From assembly GCA_947579605.1 (NCBI GenBank), contig OX388314.1:3782001-3846000 (forward strand): 64,000 nt of DNA. The letters run 5' to 3'. This document shows positions 21,970 to 33,333 of this stretch, piece by piece; positions within the stretch are counted from its first letter, which is position 1; every line of letters starts with the position of its first letter. This DNA comes from Athripsodes cinereus. Its lineage: Eukaryota; Arthropoda; Insecta; Trichoptera; Leptoceridae. Made by a program: the position numbers and the translations under genes. Under the pieces are notes generated by a model. The model did not search any database. It worked only from the letters and a program-made list of their open reading frames with translations, and was not told where the DNA came from.

Positions 21970-22911
21970 GTATGTACAATACTCTTCATAATATGTGCAT
22001 GGGCAACACACACGCAGATCAATCTCAATACTAATGTACCTTCCTACACACACATATGTATGGGTATATTGTATGAATTGGCTTTACTGTTTTTTACCGT
22101 ATTTGTAGAGGATGTGAATAAGTACAAACATTACGCGTAGACTCACGCACTCGGCACATCCATCACTATTATTATTATAATATTGTTATAGAGCCTGAGG
22201 GCTTCGATCCACACGTGTTTTAACATTGATCCATGGATCTCACTTTGTAATTAAGATACTGTGTGAAGCAAAATTATAAATTTCTAACATACTGGCTTAC
22301 TTAAAGGCGCAAAAACACAGACTGTCAAAAATATTGTAGAATTATAAAAATAATTTTATAAGGACAGACAACGGCGTATTGAATGGTAAAAATGATATCT
22401 TTCACAGAAAACCGCTAATTTGTAAGTGGTATAAAATATTGGTCATAGACAAAGACCGATTATTGCTGCTGCATTTACCATATGTTCGTGGATCACTCGC
22501 AAAAAATCCAACATCTGGTGGAGGAGTGTCCGATGAAAAGATATTAAAGATATTAAATAAACATTCACAATGCGACTCCAGAAGCAGTGCAGTGTTATTC
22601 AGGGCAAGGACTAAGAATTTGAGTGGAAATTGAACGCAACTACTAAACACAAAGAAAAAATTGTCGATGCCGATTTTCTTACAAAAAGTTTCATAAACCA
22701 ATCATATATATGTAGAGATGTGACATATTAAAATGTGTTTAAATGATACATAGAGATTAACTTCTAAGTATTTAATGTTTGAAAGCCATCCACTCATGTA
22801 TTCAAGATTCTTTCTTCAGATAAATATTAAAGGGCAAACGATGAGAAAGAATAATCGTAATGAAATTATACACCAACACAGTTCAAGTTAATGACCATCA
22901 TAAAAATGAAC
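21970..22911. other. No gene seen
   Basis: AT-rich. Overlapping open frames of 84 and 99 codons on opposite strands (22379-22701) show no family motif and are likely chance. Confidence 0.45.
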
Positions 22912-22926
22912 AATATTCAGCACTTT

Positions 22927-23205
22927 CATTAATTGTATCGGCATTTACTTTGTAACACTTCATTTTAAATTATCAAATAAAATAAAATAAATATTTATTA
23001 TTATTTTGTTTTGTGTTACTTTTGAGTAAGACTAACGCACGACCGGTTTCGCGGATATAGAGTATAGAGTAGAGTATACATAGATCAGCACCTGATGATG
23101 CGAACTCGGAGTCCGCGAAACCGGTCGTGCGTTAGTCTTACTCAACAGTAACACAAAACAAAATAATAATAAATATTTATTTTATTTTATTTTATTTGAT
23201 AATTT
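22927..23205. mobile_element. Foldback element with ~90-bp arms and hammerhead-like core
   Basis: Arms 22967-23055 and 23112-23205 are near-perfect inverses (AAATTATCAAATAAAATAAA..., GACTAACGCACGACCGGTTT...). The 15-bp direct repeat AATATTCAGCACYTT flanks the unit (22912-22926 and 23206-23220), as expected for retrotransposition. In the plus strand the core reads GCAC (23088-23091), CTGATGA (23092-23098), a GCG...CGC hairpin, GAAAC (23117-23121), CG, GTC (23124-23126), GTGC (23127-23130). GCAC and GTGC can pair as stem I. This order is that of a hammerhead ribozyme with a minimal stem III, as described in Penelope-like elements. Confidence 0.7.
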
Positions 23206-23220
23206 AATATTCAGCACCTT

Positions 23221-25013
23221 TGTATTCTCATAATATTAACTTTACTTAAACATGCACACAATTTTACAATAATTAATACCTTTTGTGTCTATAGTCGATC
23301 TACCATAGACAATCATAATATAGTATTATAGAAACGTAGTATTGCCTACTCATTTTAAAGTAAATAATAATAATTACATAAATAGACACATCAACTTTCA
23401 AACGCATCATAACATTATGGAAATCGGCAATAAGAAGAAAACATCATCATGATGATTGTTTGCGTTTTATGGCCTATTGCTATTATTGAGTGTTATGTAT
23501 GTATTAAAAAAAAAGTGTTTTCACTTTTTTCTCTACAATATTTGCGTTTCGTTATTAGCGTGACAACACATAATATAATAGTAAAAATCTTGCCATAACG
23601 AACGGCAGTAATTAATATTACCCAACTGTCATTTTATCTATAATTATTATTATGAGTATAGACAATTTAATAAATGTTTATGTCCGTTCATAGAATTATA
23701 TGTATGTACAATATAGACAACAGTAATTAGACAAGCAAAAAAATTATTTATTATAAATGTTGACAGAAATTCTGGTTTATATGTCACTATCTTCAAGTGT
23801 AAATTTGTCTATTTACAGTTTATTTCCTAAACGACGCCTGGTGAAACTCGAATAGTTTTTAAATACGGAATCTTTTTTTTATTATTTTCAAATGTTACTG
23901 ATGCTAATGGAGGAAAATACGAATGCTTAGTTTAACAATAAAAATAATATTCAAATTTCGAATAATTTCCAAATGATTAATGGTTACGTGTTTGAAATTT
24001 GTTCCTTTTGTGTTGGAATGTTTATACGTTTGAGAAATTGTTTGAAAATAAAATGATTTAAAAAAAACGCATTATTTAAATTTTGAAGAATAGAGCTCGT
24101 GTTATTCTTTTGTGATGTTTTTTTTTAGTCGTTTTGCACGAATGGTAATTGGTTAAACATTTCGCTTTGCAATTGTTTGTAGCAATTTAAAAATTATGCA
24201 AGAAAACAGGCGGAATCGATAATGTGAAAAGAATAGGTTTATGTTATAACAATACATTTGACGTAGAAAGTATTTTTTTATTGTTTTCCTTACAAACTAT
24301 GATAAATTTGAGGAAAATTTTCATAAAAATACTAATAACATGCATGTATGCTTTGACGTGTAATAAACGACTTCCAAAGGCATTCACAGTAAGTTTTTTT
24401 TTTGTATCGGTAAGTTAGAAAAAAATACTAACGTGCTTCAAACCCTGGATCAAAGTCCGAGGTTCTTCTGACAAGTCACTGTTCTTTGTATATTTACATT
24501 TAAATGGTATCGAAGGCTTAGACCATAAAAATTAATGCAAATACCTTATAGAGTTTAATAATTTTAATACATATTATTCAAATATATCTAAATTAAGTAC
24601 CCATGATTACGATAAGGTTGTTGGGTCAATTGGAAGCAATCGTTTATGGATTGCATGTATTTATTTATTTAACTATTTTTAGTTAATGCATTGTAAGAAA
24701 TGAATAAATAGATAAGTAAATATCAATGCATTAAAGATGATCTTGAAAAAGTTAACTAAATGAAAGGAAATTATATCAACCTTGTTATCTTGAGTCTGAG
24801 AGTCTGCTGTGTAGCATTCCGATGTGAAGCCTTTTTCTTTTTTGCTTATGTCAATTTTTGTTATTTTTTATGGTATTTTTTTGTAGTTGTTATAATAAAT
24901 ATTACCTCGATACGGGTGCAAATCCAGTGAGGTAATATTGAGTTCATAAAAATGTGAATTTAAATTGTTATACTCTGTTCTGTTAATATTTTTTTGATAA
25001 ATAAATATTTTTT
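23221..25013. other. No gene seen
   Basis: AT-rich; nothing recognised on either strand apart from short inverted AATATTACCTC/GAGGTAATATT at 24899-24944. Confidence 0.45.
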
Positions 25014-25312
25014 TACGCGGCGGCAGAATTGCCATCCACACTTCTCAGCATTATACAACCAGATAAGTCTCCATATGATCAGTCATGGTCACACAAAAAC
25101 TTAACAGTCTAATGCCGGGAAAAATTCACCTATCCAGATATACAGGATATCAAAGGATTAGGCTCAAAACGCGGGATCAAAATACCAGCATTGTGCCTGA
25201 AATATCTGTGTTTAAAAACTTTTTTACAATATTACAAGTGTTTATTATAATAGATTTTTGAATTTTAATATACAAATTAACTGGTAAATCTAATTTTTGT
25301 TAATTATTTATT
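25014..25312 (-). mobile_element. 5'-truncated copy of the 55-kb retrotransposon
   Basis: Matches 55209-55510 at nearly every base, from the 3' terminus (GCCGCCGCGTAAAAAAA on the minus strand) up to codons for IIINTCNIV...KFLNTDISGTMLVF. The match breaks at about 25310 in an ATT-rich stretch. 5' truncation is typical of target-primed reverse transcription. Confidence 0.88.
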
Positions 25313-25367
25313 ATTATTGATAAGTATTAAAGAATTAAATAAGATAACATAACACAACAAAAAATGT

Positions 25368-25603
25368 ATAGACAATTCCCAAAAACCGAGCTAGTCCCAA
25401 ACTAAGATATGAATCTTGTATTATGGATACTAACACGACGATACACATAAATACAATGCACTAAACACATATTACACATGTAACACCCAGACCCAGGACA
25501 ATTTGAAAAAGGCCATTCTTCATTTTGCCCTGGCCGAGAATCGAACCCGGGACCACGTGACTCAAAGGCAAGAGCGTTAGCCTCCGTGCCACACCGGTCG
25601 TCA
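25368..25603 (-). mobile_element. SINE2 copy
   Basis: On the minus strand the head reads GACCGGTGTGGCACGGAGGC, then CTCTTGCCTTTGAGTCACG and the B box GGGTTCGATTCTCGGCCAGG. The body contains GGGTCTGGGTGTTACATG and AGTTTGGGACTAGCTCGG. It is a tRNA-derived SINE whose second copy is at 32.36 kb. Confidence 0.85.
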
Positions 25604-25624
25604 AATAATAATAAAATATGGATA

Positions 25625-25735
25625 AGTTGGAAGTAATAACGCTTTTCATCACATCCTTTTTACAGGACACCTGAAAACTTGCAGAAAATAGTGGGAGGCC
25701 TATTCTTTTCCTGGTGCTCCACTGAACGTTCACTC
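25625..25735 (-). repeat. R240 5' half
   Basis: TTTTTACAGGACACCTGAAA, CTTGCAGAAAATAGTGGGAG and CCTGGTGCTCCACTGA match the 5' half of R240 as read on the minus strand. Confidence 0.65.
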
Positions 25736-26039
25736 ATTCGTTTACGAATGTCATATTCATCAATTCACGTGACAAACTTTTACCATACATTAATTTGATT
25801 TGTTGTCGCATTAACTTATATTGCTAAAATTTCTTTTTTATGGCAATTTCCGTCATAAAAATAATCTTTTTAGTTATTTTTCGCACATTCTGTGAGTAAA
25901 ATCGCAAATGAACTACGATTGAGTGATAAACATAAATAAAATTATGTAAAGCCAATTACAAAAGTAATAAAAATAGTCATAATGGTAAAATTTCTTAATA
26001 GTGACAATTCAAAGAAACTATCTGCTATGTTCACTCATT

Positions 26040-26285
26040 AGATTACATCACTATCATTCCTTACCGCAACTTTCCTTGCGGGGTAGACAGAAAAAATCTT
26101 CACTATCATTCCTGTCCTTTCACGTACCTTTTGCTTCCACAACCTTCATGTAGTTCCTCATGTATGCTCTCTTATTCATTGAAGTCAGCACGAATCCATT
26201 CTTGAGAATCTGAGCTACATACGTGATCTGGCCATTTGATCATCGGGCGACCACATCTTCGAGCACTCTTTCTTTCAGGAATTTC
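26040..26285 (-). pseudogene. LINE-A 3' fragment, decayed
   Basis: CCTTGCGGGGTAGACAGAAA, TCATGTAGTTCCTCATGTAT, CTGGCCATTTGATCATCGGG and CGACCACATCTTCGAGCAC correspond block by block to the LINE-A copy at 37.68-37.88 kb. Indels break the frame. Confidence 0.7.
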
Positions 26286-26377
26286 AAAACAATTAAGTAA
26301 ATATTATATATTTTCTTAGTATTTCTTTGTGGAAATGCACTATAAAAGATTATTATAAAATGAAAAATACTTTTCAA

Positions 26378-26605
26378 TTCCACTATGACAGTAGAATTCT
26401 CATGGTGGATTTAAACTTTCATAATAATCTCTTTTAAAAACAAATGTTTTTTCTAACCCCTTCTTTTTGTAATGAGATTGACAATGTCCTTGAAAGACAA
26501 TGGATGTCTATCTTTATAAAAATAAACAATATCGTAGAAAAAACATTTTTTTTAAATTTTATAATAAAATTCTACTATTCAAACACCGACACTGCGAATA
26601 TATCT
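26378..26605. mobile_element. T1 MITE copy, worn
   Basis: CACTATGACAGTAGAATTC at the left and GAATTTTATT...TCAAACACCGACACTG at the right are the inverted T1 ends. The centre has CTTGAAAGACAATGGATGTC. A 65-codon frame inside is not meaningful. Confidence 0.5.
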
Positions 26606-26679
26606 CTTCAATTTTCATCGCTAAGATTATATTTTGAATAAATAATAATTAAGAAAATAAATGCATTTTGAATCTCGAA

Positions 26680-26830
26680 TTCAGAGTATGAAGTTTGTCA
26701 TCCATTTTGAATGTCTTATTTTTTTATTGGTGCAGTGAAGACGGCTTGCATTTTTATAACATTCAGCTGGTTTGTTGGCTAACCCACTTGTGGGATATGC
26801 CGTGATTGTGTAGTGGTTGTAGCAGTGGTA
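26680..26830 (+). repeat. R240 3' half
   Basis: CATCCATTTTGAATGTCTTA, GGTGCAGTGAAGACGGCTTG and CCACTTGTGGGATATGCCGT then GATTGTGTAGTGG form the R240 3' half with its terminal repeat. Confidence 0.7.
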
Positions 26831-27284
26831 ATTGAATAAATTAGTTTATAGGATTCATTAGATGTTGCAACACATTACGTAAAGGAAAAGCTACCAAATT
26901 TAATTTTATATTATATCAAAGCTATGAAGTATTATATATATCAAATTTTAAAATGCTTTTAGAAAATAGAAAAATATAAATATTTATATGTTTGCAATAG
27001 CAAGGTCATTGTCACCATAGAACGATATGTCACACGTCGAATGAAAGTGAAAATTGTATGTTATAAATTGTTACTAATAAAATCTTTGAGAAGAAGAAAG
27101 ATTTTATAAAACAACAATATTCAATATATTCAACATATGAATGTTGCAAAACCACTAAAATATTATAATATACTAGAATAGTACCCAGCTTCTCTCAGGA
27201 CACAAACAACAAACACTTTCGGTTAGCACAAGTACTTTCTTAAAATATTTAAAAAGAAATGTAGGAAATTATTGAAAACTGGCA
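26831..27284. other. No gene seen
   Basis: AT-rich; nothing recognised. Confidence 0.45.
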
Positions 27285-27532
27285 ATCAAAATAACTTCAT
27301 ATTTTGGTCACATAATGAGATGAAAAAAATTTGCCATCCTAAAACTGCTCACAGAAGGGAATATTGAGGACCGTAGAGGGGTTGGAAGAAGGCGGCTTTC
27401 CTGGCTCCAGAACATTCGATGGTGGACTGGGATAAGAGGTGTGAAGGAGCTGTTTCATGCTGTCCAGAACAGGAAGGATTTCTCCTAGGTCGGGGGGACC
27501 CGACAAGACACGTAGAGAAGAAGAAGAATCAA
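27285..27532 (+). pseudogene. LINE-B C-terminal fragment
   Basis: Reads TSYFGHIM..., AILKLLTEGNIEDRRGVGRR, LSWLQNIRWWTGIRGVKELF and HAVQNRKDFS across small frameshifts. It ends with GTAGAGAAGAAGAAGAA. It shares the segment TTCATATTTTGGTCACATAA with the split copy at 47.2 kb. Confidence 0.75.
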
Positions 27533-28489
27533 AATAATGTCCATATTCTATCATGATTTCATGTAAAATATTAATGATTTATTTTTGCTTGGTGGTCTAG
27601 TTTTTATTATTATTAAATGTAATGTGTTCACACAATCACAATTTTTGACTTTAACCTGACAAAAAAGGTAAGACCTCGTATAGAAAATAATTATGTGTCT
27701 TGTCAAATAACGGTATCTAAAAAGTAGATACAAACACATAAACAATCGGACATAAATATTTATTATATTTATAATATTTTAAGATACTTAGGTATATGTT
27801 TTTAATATTAGGCATTATTTTTTAATCTGATGTGTTTGTATGTACATAATATCTATTATTATATAAATTTACATATTATTATTAACTCTATCGTCAGAAG
27901 AACAAAATTGAAAAGTTAAGATTTTTTTATTATTGTCTTGATCGATTTTTACAATAATGTCTTTATTATCCGGAACATTAGATACAGAACATACTCTAAT
28001 GCGTATCTTTAAAGAATGATCTAAATGTACATAAAAATATTGAGTAGGTGGCTATCTAGGATACAGATTTTTTAACTCTTGATTTGTTCGTACTTGTTAA
28101 TGATATACTTAATTAAAAAATATTTATATTCTCGTGATAATTTTTTTTTCAATAGAAAGGAATACCAAAAGTATCGCGAATGAATTATTATAATTGCAAT
28201 GCAACAATCACGAAGAGCGTATGTAAAAATAAAAATGGCCGTCGTTCTTTTGTTTTTTGTTTACGTCTCAAGTGACGTGGCACAAAGCAACAATTGAAAT
28301 AGATTTTAACGGGCGGCTCGTTAGTAAAACCCATTGTTTTTTCAAGATATAATTTGAAAACTTGCTCGTTCAAAAGCTCTCGAAATTTCCGGGCAAGGGA
28401 TAGTTAACCTACATCTTATATTGTCAGAGTAATGAAGTTTGATCACTACCAAAAGAATCTACCTGACTTTTTACAGGATTCATTAATAC
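27533..28489. other. No gene seen
   Basis: AT-rich; nothing recognised. Confidence 0.45.
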
Positions 28490-28740
28490 ATAGATACCAT
28501 TATGGCTTTTCCCACAAGTGGGGTAGCCAGCAGACTTACGGCATAATAAAAACATGCATGTCATCCTTTCTGAGCCAATAATAGTTAAGACAATCATAAT
28601 GAGTAGCATACTTAATCGCTGAATTGAAGATGTTAATTGTCTTATTCATGATAATCTATGAATATCTGCCTTTAACTGGAAAAGAGTAAGGGACCTATTC
28701 TTTACCGGAAACTCTACAGAATATTCTTTTTTTAAATAAT
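28490..28740 (-). repeat. R240 copy, nearly full length
   Basis: Starts TTCCCACAAGTGGGGTAGCC, then AGCAGACTTACGGC, CATGCATGTCATCCTTTC, CTTAATCGCTGAATTGAAGA, and ends ACCTATTCTTTACCGGAAAC. The block TCGAACACCTGCC is lost. Confidence 0.75.
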
Positions 28741-29394
28741 TATCTTTCATATATTTTCTTGTCAATAATGTTTCGGATAAAATTCACTCCACTGTACTCG
28801 TCAATTAAAATAAAGCTATTAACAATACTGTTCAAAATTCATAATATAATATTCAAAAATCGAAAGTTGACATCAGACATGTGGTTTGTGTATTAGAGAT
28901 GATGAGTTTATGAACTTTCGAGTGAATGAACTCGGGTTCAACCTCAACCTTCAAAATTATGAATTAATTTCAAAATGAAGTAAAAGTTTAATGATAATTC
29001 CTTCATACATTAATTCCGCTACGTTTAGTTATATAATTCATAATATACTTTCGATTTAATGTATTTTGCATTAATAAACAAGAAAACTTTAATAATTTCT
29101 CTATAAAATATCGATGGCTTATTGCACAGATTTTTAGTACATTTTCTGGTAAATCGAGATACGAAAATAAGTAAGTACACAAAAAAATGTATTATCTCGA
29201 ACATTATTGTGCACGAATATATTAAGTTCTAATTAATAAGTCAGTGATTTTGATTATGTATTAATTAAGTCTTCAAATTCATAAACAAAGCAATAGTTAA
29301 ACTTTCAAAATACTCTCCTGCAAAAACCCTTTGTTGCATTTACAACATCTGTGCTCTAAACCATCGATTTATTTTATTAATTTAACTATAGATT
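28741..29394. other. No gene seen
   Basis: AT-rich; nothing recognised. Confidence 0.45.
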
Positions 29395-29580
29395 TATAAA
29401 AGGCAAACCTCCTGGCTATCCAATAGAATAGGCTGGACAAGATTAACGCGTAAAGATTAACTTTTCCGTCTTAAGCACGATAGGGAATTCTTTGTAGAAG
29501 TGATATCCATCGCTGGAGAAACCTTGTAGGAGTGATCTCCATTGTAGGTGTAACCTTACAAGACACAAGAAGAAGTAGAT
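29395..29580 (+). pseudogene. LINE-B-like C-terminal fragment
   Basis: One frame gives QSNRIGWTRLTRKD, a stop, then LFRLKHDREFFVEVISIAGE. This matches the WTG....ELFR.A.DRE....VI tail of LINE-B. The end is ACACAAGAAGAAGTAG. Confidence 0.55.
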
Positions 29581-29589
29581 CACACTTAA

Positions 29590-29700
29590 CCATCACGGCA
29601 GCTTCAACAAATGAGGAAGCCAGTGGACTATCTTAATGTAGAGAATGAACAAGTTTTCATCCCTATGCCTAAAAATTATGAAGCATTAAATTGGGTATTT
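29590..29700 (-). repeat. R240 3' half, diverged
   Basis: CCATCACGGCAGCTTCAACA, GAGGAAGCCAGTGGACTATC and GTTTTCATCCCTATGCC follow R240. Confidence 0.5.
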
Positions 29701-29809
29701 GTAATTTGAGTATTCGTAAAACTTCACATAGATATAATAAACTAAGTATATCATCACAGCCTATCCTACAAGCCGGACTAAATGCATGTATTACTCATGC
29801 ATATTTCTT

Positions 29810-29995
29810 CTCAGCCGCAATTTAAAATAAAACATTCAGAATAGATGGCGTGCCTAATCGCTTAATTGTAGATTTTAAATGTCTCATGCATGATGTTTTG
29901 AAGACCCTATTTTTACAGGACACTCTAAAACTTACGGAAAAAAGTAGGAGGCCAATGTGCTACCAGAGACTCCATGAGATATAAGTTCATAATAC
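29810..29995 (-). repeat. R240 5' part
   Basis: AAAACATTCAGAATAGATGG, CTAATCGCTTAATTGTAGAT, TTTTACAGGACACTCTAAAA and CCAGAGACTCCATGAGATAT show that the R240 5' end reaches at least GAGATATAAG. Confidence 0.7.
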
Positions 29996-30077
29996 GCAGA
30001 GGCGATTACTTACAACTTACTCAATGCTCTTATATTCATTTAAGTGAAATAATGTAAGAAAGCACAGTAATACGATT

Positions 30078-30190
30078 TGCCTTGACCACGTGGATCAAAT
30101 TCTCAATACGGAAGAGAATTCGGCGTACGTGTATGCGAAATCGATTGAATGTGGAAGAAGCAAAGAAAAAAGAAGTAAATTTGGATTACT
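30078..30190 (+). pseudogene. LINE-A fragment
   Basis: TTGACCACGTGGATCAAATT, GGCGTACGTGTATGCGAAAT and GAATGTGGAAGAAGCAAAGA match LINE-A codons for DHVDQIL, ACMRNW and NVEEAKE. Both flanking parts of the LINE are missing. Confidence 0.65.
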
Positions 30191-31026
30191 GCATGAGAGT
30201 ATGGTATAGTATAAAATCTGATGACTACAATGATAATTATAAAGAAAAGATTATTTTATTCAAACAACATAAGCAATAAAATGTGAGACAATATTACACG
30301 TAGTATTGTGATACTTATTAGTATTATATAAAAATGTATGACGTTCTTTTCACACAATTTCACTTTCGAGATGATCTGCAGGCTAATAAATAGTAACAAT
30401 AATAATTGTCATTGTTCTAATTCATTTCAGTAGATTACACCTAATAATAATTGGAAAGAATTAAATAATTCTACAATCTCCGGTTCATAGGTTGGTACAA
30501 TGTGATAACATTAGACGATAATATGGTGTGTTTATTCGATAGCGTTGGTAGTATTACAAAGTACAAGCCTATTCAATCTAAAATTTTCACACGTAAGTCA
30601 AAACCGAATGTCACTTTTCATTTCTATCTAACGAATAACAACATGCACTCACGCAATTTTTTATGTATTGTTTTATGTCTACGAGCTGTTGAATTGAATT
30701 TACGAGTTTTCTTAGTATTAATTAGAAATTCATCACTCATTAATCGAACTGAAATAATTTTTTTGTACAACAGGGCTTTTGATGTCGCAGAACTCTTCAC
30801 CTAGACTCAACTCCCGGAGGACTGTCGTAAAAACCAATCAATAAAATCGTTCAGCAGCGAATTGAAGACACGTCGCTCTTCCAACATGCACAGTTTCCTG
30901 CGGCCTAGAGATGCATTCTCCATTAAAATGGCGTCGAATAAATCATGTGACATTTATCTTTATACTAAAGCTTTATGATAAGATCAATAAAATGTTGTGG
31001 TAGGACAAAATATCAAACTTTGAATA
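30191..31026. other. No gene seen; possible old Penelope-like remnant
   Basis: A 100-codon open frame at 30502-30804 has no motif I recognise. Sequence around 30780-30950 is less AT-rich than its surroundings (CTTCCAACATGCACAG, GCGGCCTAGAGATGC) but has no assignment. Confidence 0.4.
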
Positions 31027-31070
31027 AGTTCAAAATGAAATTTCATCAAATACCGTCGTCGACTCACGTC
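31027..31070 (+). repeat. Conserved CCAAGTACCGTCG module, diverged
   Basis: TTCAAAATGAAATTTCATCA then AATACCGTCGTCGACTC parallels 11915-11960. Confidence 0.4.
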
Positions 31071-31169
31071 AACTGACTGGCAAAATTGGCTATTTATTTA
31101 TATTTTATTGACTATTTCTCGTAGCTAAAAGAGAAGCTGAATGTTAAAAAAATGCTTTTTACAGCTGAA

Positions 31170-31365
31170 TGTAAAAAAAGACTTTCAGAATAGGTTGCAT
31201 GACATAATTTGAATGACAGAATCGGCATGGCATGGCACCTCATGGCAGAATTTGAGATGAAAATGTGATTATTTTTTCGAACCCCTGCCATTTACAGAAC
31301 ACTCTAAAACTTACGAAAAAGAGCGGTAGACTAACTCTATGACGGGTGCTCAATGGATTTAAATA
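31170..31365 (-). repeat. R240 copy, diverged
   Basis: GACTTTCAGAATAGGTTGCA, GAATTTGAGATGAAAATGTG, TTTCGAACCCCTGCCATTTA, CAGAACACTCTAAAACTTAC and GACGGGTGCTCAATGG align with the 5' two thirds of R240. Confidence 0.6.
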
Positions 31366-31522
31366 TTTTTTTTCAATAAATAGCTATTGTCGTGACCGTA
31401 ATGAAATATTATTAGAAGATTGGCTATTTTGGGAATTATAGATTGCTACAAAATGTTACAAATTAATGATCTAGGCTAGGTACACCAAGAGCGAAGATTA
31501 TCAAATAGGGGACACAAAATAA

Positions 31523-31580
31523 TTAATATGGACTTCCATCAAGAACCGTCGGTCGATAAATTAAACTTTGACATATCAAA
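31523..31580 (+). repeat. Conserved CCAAGTACCGTCG module
   Basis: ACTTCCATCAAGAACCGTCG then GTCGATAAATTAAACTTTGA parallels the module at 11.92 kb. Confidence 0.45.
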
Positions 31581-32358
31581 AGTTTTTGTTTGATACGTGT
31601 GAAGCAGTACAAATCTATAAAATCATCTCTCTATTAAATAATACATTCACTTCCTAATATTTTATATTAGATCATATTATTATACCTTCTATTTTATTTA
31701 TAACTAATATACTCTCATTCCATTAGATAAAATTATTACTTTGTTAAGCATTTTACCAATAATAATTCGTTAATACTAAAACGATATTATTTCATATTAA
31801 AAACAACGATGACTTCATAATGTTCTATGAATAAAATACTTTCTCACTAAGTATAATATAATATTATTGTAGGTACGTAATAAAATTAAGATTACACATA
31901 AACTAACATCAAACTTGATTTAATCAATGTATGTAATATACCCATACTACGAATGAATAGGGCTTTACTTGAAATATGAGTTAATACGATGGATATAAGG
32001 TAGTTTTGTATGTGTATAGCATTTTTCATAGTAGATGGGGCTATCGAATAATATATTATAGGGAGTATTTCCTCTATTACCTACAGTGAAGACTTAAACC
32101 AAACCTTGCAATGACCTTTAATATAGACTGTAAATTTAAAGGAAAAATTGGTAATGTGACAAATCAAATTTTATAATTTCATATCAATCAGTTTTTTTTT
32201 TCAATGCGTTTTGAATACATAAATCTGTCTATAAAAAAAATATGTTTAGCTTTGTCAGTGCCTCTGTATATTATAAATAAATAAAAAATAAAGGATGTTC
32301 TGCATAATCTCGAAAATTCGGAATAAGACATTGTTTTTCAGATGATGAAAAAAAGGTA
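31581..32358. other. No gene seen
   Basis: AT-rich; nothing recognised. Confidence 0.45.
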
Positions 32359-32604
32359 TACATACATACATAGACAATTCACACAAATCGAGCTAGTCCC
32401 AAACTAAGATGAATCTTGTATTATGGGTACTAGCGCGACCGACGATTTATACATCTACAATGCACTACACACATATACATGTAACACCCAGACCCAGGAC
32501 AATTTGAAAAAGGTCATTCTTCACTTTGCCCTGGCCGGGAATCGAACCCGGGACCTCGTGACTCAAAGGCAAGAGCATTACCTCCACGCGACACCGGCCG
32601 ACAA
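32359..32604 (-). mobile_element. SINE2 copy
   Basis: Same order as at 25.4 kb, with a better B box (CCCGGGTTCGATTCCCGGCC on the minus strand), the head GTCGGCCGGTGTCGCGTGG and the CTTTGAGTCACGAGG loop. The 3' end abuts CATACATACATA. It carries a 73-codon spurious frame. Confidence 0.87.
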
Positions 32605-33034
32605 GGTCTTCTGCTTTTTCTGTAAGTTTTCATGTGTCCTTTAAAAGTAATATGTTAGTTTTTTTTTAATTTTGGATAAATAAATATTCTTCTGTAATAA
32701 GACTAATAACTATTTCAGTTCTCTTTTTGAAGCAACAGTAAGTAATGTCAACTTTTGTTAAAAAATGTTTTGAAAAACAAGTTTTGAAAAAATCTGGGTT
32801 TTTGAGGGTTGAATTATTGAAACTGTTTTTATTGGATTACCCTTTGAATCAAATAAAGAAATTACGTTTCTATTGCAGACGGAACAACCTATTATTTGAA
32901 TAAATCGGAAACGAGATACCAGAAAACCCCCTAGAATTTTAGTATTAAATGTGAAACAAAATATAAGTTAATAACCTGAAATTCTATTGTAGTGACCTAA
33001 TAAAGTTAGAAGTAAAACAAATGACCATAATCAT
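32605..33034. other. No gene seen
   Basis: AT-rich; nothing recognised. Confidence 0.45.
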
Positions 33035-33043
33035 ATCTTTGCA

Positions 33044-33324
33044 AAATTTACCGGTTAATTTGTACATTAAAATTCAAAAATCTATTATAATAAACACATG
33101 TAATATTGTAAAAAAGTTTTTGAACGCAGATATTTCAGGCACAATGCTGGTATTTGAACCCGCGTTCTGAGCCTAATCCTTTGATATCCTGTATATCTGG
33201 ATAGGTGAATTTTCCCCGGCATTAGACTGTTAAGTTTTTGTGTGACCATGACTGATCATATGGAGACTTATCTGGTTCTATAATGCTGAGAAATGTGGAT
33301 GGCAATTCTGCCGCCGCGTAAAAA
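33044..33324 (+). mobile_element. 5'-truncated copy of the 55-kb retrotransposon with 9-bp target duplication
   Basis: Plus-strand match to the last 280 bp of the 55-kb element, ending GCCGCCGCGTAAAAA. ATCTTTGCA flanks it on both sides (33035-33043 and 33325-33333). The coding end reads KFLNADISGTMLVFEPAF then stop, four residues longer than in the 55-kb copy, so that copy ends early by comparison. Confidence 0.92.
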
Positions 33325-33333
33325 ATCTTTGCA

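Noticed and set aside
23041..23130. Hammerhead with long stem III formed by the palindrome arms
   Set aside because: The alternative register (cleavage near GGTT at 23045-23048) leaves stem I unpaired; the minimal stem III register fits better.
30502..30804. 100-codon frame as a host gene
   Set aside because: No motif, no splice context and AT-rich composition like the surroundings; not supported.
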